64,000 nucleotides of DNA from assembly GCA_023374045.1 (NCBI GenBank), contig CM041782.1, forward strand, positions 255,277,810 to 255,341,809. Reading direction: 5' to 3'. Below the pieces are notes generated by a model. That model was given only the letters and a program-made list of their open reading frames with translations, ran no database searches and had not been told where the DNA came from. The translations under genes were made by a program, and so were the position numbers. This document shows positions 57,879 to 64,000 of this stretch, one piece after another; position 1 is the first letter of the stretch; each line of letters begins with the position of its first letter. The DNA comes from Limonium bicolor (taxonomy: Eukaryota > Streptophyta > Magnoliopsida > Caryophyllales > Plumbaginaceae).

Positions 57879-60541
57879 GACTGAATTACCGAGCTTAGGA
57901 AGTACCGAGTCAGGATTTAAGATTTGGGTTAGGGTTGAGTGACTGCGTGAGAGATACGCTAGATAGTCTACCAGTGAATACTGGAAACCTACCATACCAT
58001 CCCAACCTCCACAATCCCTGTTTTATAACCTGGGAAAGAATGCAGAGAGATGGAAGTCCTCTCTTACTCGGATACCCGATCTGGCTTTATTAATCCTTTG
58101 GGTACGGAGAACCTGTCACACGGTAGATCCCGAAAACTGGGAATCCCGGAGACGGTCTCCATCTAAACAATGTTAACCGCATTTAATAGCGAAGAATGAA
58201 GAATCTTGTGTATAGAAGAATAGAATTTCCAGCAACCTGGGTCGACATGCAGAGCAGTCGAGGATAACCAGCTTGCAACGCACCAACCGTGCAACAGGCA
58301 AGAAGTGGATTAATAAAATCCGAGACAAGAGTCTACGGAACCACAGTGATAGATAAAACACCAACGGTGTATCAACAGACAAGGGAACTACAACGTAGTG
58401 CCCAAATACGTGGAACGGGATACAAAGAGAATACAATACTAAGAAAAGGGGTCTCCCAGAATGGGAAACACCCTAGTTAATGAATATCACGTGGAAACAG
58501 TGAGAAGTCACTTAGAGGAGTATTTATCAAGGCAGTAAGATCAGTGAGGGCCAACAAGGCCACTGATGACAATATGGGTAAAAACAATACCACAAACAGT
58601 ATGCGTTGAACTGATAGCCAGTTAGCATGGCGCACTTGCTATAGCAAGTGCTGCTATAACAGGGCTATTCGGGAAATTTATAACTACTACAAATACTTGG
58701 GAAAGTACCATGGAGTTAAAGGTGATCGTCATAACAGTGGAAGGGCCTGTTAGCCTAACCTCTGTAATTGGAAGTACACCAGTCAGCCAGAAGCTAGGCT
58801 TGACTAAAGTAAGAAGATGTTGTAAAACTATGGAAAATTTTCTTTCAAACCTAATCTTTCACAAACCCTTTTCTTTTCAAACCGGATTTTCTTCAAACCA
58901 ACACTTCTTCCCAACCTTCCTTTAAACCAAACCAGTGAAACCAAGAGCAATTGACAAGGATGCAATAGTGGATAAACTTTCCCTCGATTAAGTTCGGGAA
59001 GTAAAGAATGAATATTGTCACGGGACAATATAAGGGAGTTGACAACAGAATACTTCACCTAGGCGTGTGACGGACACTACAAGTGTACCAACTGTGTTGT
59101 GGGACGACCGCACTCCGATAGGAGCATGTGGGCCTGACAGACCTACTTATGGGTTAGTTGGGTAAGTAGCAATGTATCAGTATGATACCCCATATATGTA
59201 TACGAGTAGAGTCCGAAACACGGGAAGTAGTCGACTCTGTCTACGGTCAGCAGTATAAATCAACAGAAGCTAGAAAATACAAGGAATGCTTGAAGTCAAA
59301 GAACTCAGTTAAGTGAACGAGATTTAAGGGATTAGTGAATTCCTTCCAGGGGAATGTTTGGGAGTTAAGAAGTGCGAAGTGCACAAACGATTAAGTAAAG
59401 ACATCACATATGTCTTAAGGATCCTTAGGGATAAGACATGTTAGCTGGAATGGTGACCCAGCCTGTACATGGCAAGCAGATGCCTAATGTGGACGCATTA
59501 ATGTGCAATGGACGGGATGAAGATCCCAGAATGAGTATCTGCACTATCTGGAAATGTTGATCTTTACAGAAGAAGATAATAACAGAATGTATCAAAAAGT
59601 GTGAAACAAATGTAAGGCATAACGTAACGGCACCCAGGAGAAATCCTCGAAGGGTGTGCGCATCAACAATTGTTGAACGAAATACATGACAGAAACACAA
59701 GGGTTGAAATTAACACCCAGTTTAGACATAAGTTGTCAGGAGACGGACTAACAAACCTAAGGGACATCCCATGAAAGGAAACGGAATGTAACGACCTTGT
59801 CATGGAGCCCACTATAACCTCTAAACATATAATATTGTACAGAGAAGTACATGTGTATGGATAGCCTACAATGAGCCCAGCTCAAGGCAAATAAGGCTTA
59901 TAAGCCACAAACAAGATATGTTATGTAAATTTGAGTTAATTGTAGAAGTTTATGTGGTACAAGGAAATAGAGCGGAGAACGAACCACTGCATTAAGAGTG
60001 GGGATACCTCTCGATATGGTGAGACCGCAGGAGCGGTAGTTATGTGAATCAAGTTCAAGAAATGTGGAGGACGGACCATGTTGTTATTACCCCAGGATGA
60101 TTTGAATAAGAATAATACGAAAGGAAATATTTGTACCAGTTGTGTACTCAGGAAGTGTGATAAGTTGATAGCAATCACCATAGGTGTGTGAAGCTAAATG
60201 TGTAGCGAACAACGCTCAAGGGAAAGATAGTAGTATATTCAAAAATCAGCCAAATAAGTGGCCAGATAAACCCAGCGTGATAGCAGAAGCTAATATAATA
60301 GCGGATGCAGTATAAGTTGATGTTATACAATGAGTAAGGACACGGTGCGCAATAGGCGACCGTTGTATGAGGATGGTTAGATGATAAAAATGGTGAGTGA
60401 GCAGAGTTATGAGTTAAACTCAGTGGAGGTACAACATTAAGCGATAGCAAATGAACCGAGCAGTAAGCCGGTGGCAAGTGTTAAATGATAAGGATTTCAG
60501 TGAAAATTCCTATCGCAATCGCATAAGAGAGTTGCTGTCAA

Positions 60542-60598
60542 GGGTTTACGCCTCTGCACTCTGTATGACTGAGTGTTTTGGTATTGCTCTTGCACAGT
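60542..60598 (+). other. Conserved block of LARD interior (copy in F)
   Basis: Contains GCACTCTGTATGACTGAGTG and TTTTGGTATTGC, as in A and E. Confidence 0.8.
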
Positions 60599-61342
60599 AA
60601 TGATCGAGTGGGATAGCTAGGAATCAGAAGCATGGTAACGGTGGAAGAATAAGTTATAATGGCGGTTGCATAGGAAATGCAAGGCCGCACCAATAAAAGA
60701 GTACTTGTATAAAACCAAACATGGAGACATGATTAACAGTAAGTGACTACAGTAGCACTAACTGCCAAATATCGGTATGGAATATACCCCAAATATTGTA
60801 ATAGCTGAGAGAGCACTACACTAGGTAGTAGCTCAATCTCAACCGACAGTAAGTCGGTAGAAGCAAGTCAATCATTGTGAATTACCTAGTAGTTTACGCT
60901 GTAACCTACTGGAGAAATGGATGGAAAATTGTGAAACTCACCGAATTCGCTCAGGGTAAGAGATACCATGCGTCGGTTGAGAACCCATTGTTTCCAAGAT
61001 AAGGGCAATACATGGAGATGTACAACACATTAACAGTAACAATGGGGCAAACCAGCTCTATAATTATCAGGGTTGCGCAACAGAGGCCAGTGAGCCCATG
61101 CGTTAGGTATCGGATACATATGGTGAATATGAATAAATGACTAGTTATCAATACCTAAAAGCCTCACAGGCCAGGACCGAAACCGGTTATGAGTTACAAC
61201 TCCAATGCGAATTCTTGGTTTAGGGACTAAACTGCCAATATGGTTAAGATCCTCTAATCAGAATCCATTGTGTAATAAACCGCGTGGAAGTTGAAACACT
61301 TCACGACGGCAGAACATTTTAAACTAAAGCTCAGTGATTGAT

Positions 61343-61380
61343 TACGTGGGCGTAATCCCTTTTTAAGGGGGGTAGAGCGC
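61343..61380 (+). other. Second (internal) polypurine tract, element F
   Basis: GGGCGTAATCCC, then TTTTTAAGGGGGGTAGAGCG, about 1.2 kb before the 3' LTR. Confidence 0.75.
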
Positions 61381-62548
61381 AAAACCACTTAGTGTGTTTT
61401 ACCGTACAAGTGTACGCGAACTTGGTGTGCATAGCACAAAATGATTGTTATGATGGTTGGCGCGTGTGTTATATAAACATACGCATTTATTTGTGGTTAA
61501 ATTGTGGTAATTACGCACAAAAGGTGCGAATACCATTGTGGGAAGTGTGTGAATTTTGTTAACAGTGGTGTGTGAGAGTACAAGTGGAAGGGAGTAAAGA
61601 AACTCCCGGGGATCTAAAACCCCGATGGTGCATAAATATAAACCATGTATTGTATTTTGATAAAAAATATGTATATATATACAGTGTTGTGATTTATGAA
61701 GGGTTATGAGACCGACATAGAACCTAGTGAGAATTAAATTTTCTAGGTAACTTGAATTAAGTTGGATTTGGGTGATGATTGATAGACGGAGTTCTATCCC
61801 TTGGAGATGTAATGATTATGACTAGAAGGATTCAAAGATGGAAAATGGTACATGCTTGAATTAGTTGTTGGTTGAAAATGAGGTGGGAGGTGAAACTTGA
61901 TTACCATGGGATCAAGGGAAGCCGAACACAAATTGGGGTGGAAAGATAGTTCAACACTGATGCTGATCACATCAGGGTTGGATGACTCTTGAAGCTCCCT
62001 GTAAGTGGTCACAAACAACCATGTTAAGAAAAATATAAGGAGCATAAATCGGACTTGGAGTTGTGTGGTGTTTTCAAAAGGATTTTCAATTGGTATTTTC
62101 AAACAATCGATAAATATTTTGAATAAAAGATCTCCTTATACTTAACCTCACAAGGAAATTTTAAATTTAAGTGATTGTTTTAATTTCCCAAAGGCACGGG
62201 GACGGAAGGCGTCCATCGCGACCGGGTTCTGCGGGATCGTAGTGTATATCAAGGATATTTTTGATTGCTATACATGCTCTGACATGTTGTGTGGTATGTG
62301 TAATGAATGTTGTTTTGATTTGGATTTCCTAAAGTGTATACTATCAAGGCCTATGAGTCTAAATGTGTGGTGTTACATAGACCTATGTGTCTAAAGACTG
62401 TTATGTTATGGGGACCTATGTGTCCAAATGATGTGGATATGATGCCCGGACCATTAAGTCCGAGGTTGGATGTAAAGGGTGGTTGGTAATGGAAGTATTA
62501 TGGCTATAAGTAATTCCCGTATTCTAATCCAATGATGCGAGGAAATGT

Positions 62549-62568
62549 GAACTTCGAGGACGAAGTTC
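62549..62568 (+). other. PPT-proximal hairpin, element F
   Basis: Arms GAACTTCG and CGAAGTTC around AGGA. Confidence 0.82.
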
Positions 62569-62570
62569 TT

Positions 62571-62585
62571 TTAAGGGGGGTAGAT
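62571..62585 (+). other. Element F polypurine tract
   Basis: TTAAGGGGGGTAGAT immediately before the 3' LTR. Confidence 0.9.
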
Positions 62586-64000
62586 TGAAATACCCCAAAC
62601 CTTGGTATGTTGTGTAAATGTTAAACTATGGTATTTAAAGGCTAAAAAGTGCCTTAGAAACATGAATGAACCATTTAAACCATAGTAAAGTGCAATAAAG
62701 CACTAAGACACAGTTTGAGCAAAAACATGCTCTAAGCTATGAGTGAACTTGGTTAGGACCCAAAGAGCCTACCAAGACTTAATAACATTTAATTATGATT
62801 TTATAAGGCTAATTAAGTCCCTAGGAAACTTTGGTAGACAATGAAACCAAACAAAACACAAGGTAATACCTTAAAGTCAATATGAGCAAAAATGTGCTCT
62901 AAGCTTGGGATAAATGTGTATAAGGCCTAATGGTCATACCTATGCCATATTTATATGTTAATGAACATATTAAATCAATTACCAAAGAAAACCAAGCTTG
63001 GAAACAAGTTAAAACACAAAATGTGCTTTAAGAAGTCTTAAAGCACGTTTTTGAAAAATTGTCTTGTAAATGAGTTTTGAATGGCTAAATGTCCATCATT
63101 ACTCTTTAATTAACATGTGTACTATATAGTATCACATTTGGGTGGCCATATTAGTGGGAAATCAAAAATTTCACTTCTATGTGCCTTGTTATTGATGAAT
63201 AGTGATTTTTATAACTAGTTTGTAACATATGATGTTATAAGTAATTAAATTGGTCAACAAAGACCAAAACACCCTCCTAGGCATATGGGGGCCGGTTTTT
63301 CATGGTGTGAGTCACCAACATGTAAAAGAAATCAAATAAGTAAACTTAAGCTTAAAGTAAAGTACTATTTGCTTTATAAGTTACAAATATCTCTTAAAAG
63401 CAAATTCTATCTCATTCTCTCATTTCCTCCCTTGTTCACACGGTTCCACACTCTCTTCTTCCTCTCTTCTTCTTGTTCTCTCTCGGTAAAGCTACTACAA
63501 CCATGGAAGTCCATCTTTGACCACATGTAAAACCTAGCTCACTTAACCAAATCAAAAACAAACACCACCATTCTCTTAGTTAAGCCAAGCTCTACAACCT
63601 TGTCTCTTCAAAACTTCAAAGCCTCCATTTCGGTGCCAAGAGAAACCACCATGGGAGGAGCTTGAGCTCATCTTTTCACATTCTTGTTCTCCTTTGCTTC
63701 AAGGTAAGGAAACTCAAAAAAAATGACATTTCCTTCATGTTTTGTCATGTCCGAAAATCACTCTTAATGGAGTCATTATATTGCCTTGTTCTAGCTTCAT
63801 TCCAAGCTTTCATGGACTAGGAGGAGTCCTCTCTTGATATATATTCAAGCTCTCTTTCCATTCCAAGGTAAAACAATCATGTTAATACCTTAAGATAATA
63901 TATGTAACTAGGGTTTACAATGAGATAAAGCTTAAAGCTTATATACTCATTTTAATGTTGGCATATTGTTTAGTTGTTGGCAAGGAACCAAATGCCCTAC
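62586..64000 (+). repeat. Element F 3' LTR, first 1.4 kb
   Basis: Matches 53287-54700 with small substitutions and indels and runs off the window end. Confidence 0.93.

Larger units (their letters stand above)
57879..62548 (+). other. Non-coding interior of LARD F
   Basis: 4.7 kb with only short frames and no recognisable domain. The first ~150 bases match A's interior after the primer site (GTGAGAGATACGCTAGATAG-like words), and further blocks match A and E. Length is close to A's interior (about 4.7 against 4.8 kb). Confidence 0.85.
53287..64000 (+). mobile_element. Element F: LARD-type LTR retrotransposon, 3' end beyond window
   Basis: 5' LTR 53287-57845, primer site, 4.7 kb non-coding interior, polypurine tract, and the first 1.4 kb of the 3' LTR. 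Read on the plus strand. Interior and leader match A (opposite strand) and E; the LTR matches B's along much of its length. No gag or pol frame. The two LTR starts are nearly identical over 1.4 kb, so insertion is recent. The left flank is fragment I. Confidence 0.92.

Noticed and set aside
58828..59058. Short frames in the interior of F as possible gag or pol remnants
   Set aside because: No gag, PR, RT, RH or IN motifs; the homologous A interior lacks corresponding frames.

Overview
The window is plant nuclear repeat DNA. I see no host gene. Everything from base 1 to 64000 can be assigned to six Ty3/gypsy-type LTR retrotransposons and one further LTR fragment, nested in one another. The organism is inferred to be a flowering plant with a large, retrotransposon-rich genome: iMet-tRNA and tRNA-Asp-like primer sites, chromodomain gypsy integrases, 2.2-4.6 kb LTRs and an AlkB domain of the plant ALKBH1 kind. 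The species cannot be told from the sequence.

Layout. Element E (plus strand, oldest host layer) supplies 35127-37419 (non-coding internal part), 37420-37765 and 46841-49993 (interrupted 3' LTR). Element D (minus strand, Athila-like, gag-pro only) is inserted in E and spans 1-35126; its left LTR is cut by element A and its right LTR by element B. Element A (282-13674, minus, TSD ATTTT) is a LARD: 4.27 kb LTRs around 4.8 kb with no coding capacity. Element B (20293-34694, minus, TSD CCCAC) carries gag, an inserted AlkB-type 2-oxoglutarate/Fe(II) dioxygenase, and PR-RT-RH-IN-chromodomain. Element C (37766-46835, minus, TSD CTCGT) is a Tekay/Del-like chromovirus in E's 3' LTR. LTR fragment I (49994-53286, plus) starts inside E's LTR. 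Element F (53287 to window end, plus) is a second LARD, inserted in I.

How the parts relate. The LTRs of A and E resemble each other, as do those of B and F. A, E and F share a conserved non-coding interior. A, B and F share an identical hairpin over the primer-binding site, and A, B, E and F share a second internal polypurine tract. This suggests non-autonomous elements (A, E, F) mobilised by B-like autonomous relatives. B and C have intact-looking domain order but are broken by frameshifts and stops.

The two most unusual signals are: (1) the AlkB domain between gag and pol of B, with candidate introns in gag that would join gag to AlkB in frame; and (2) arrays of inverted-repeat units in the LTRs of A, B, C, E and F. 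These arrays have the same architecture but family-specific cores, with matched changes on both arms, which looks like concerted and covarying evolution of a recognition or RNA-structure module.
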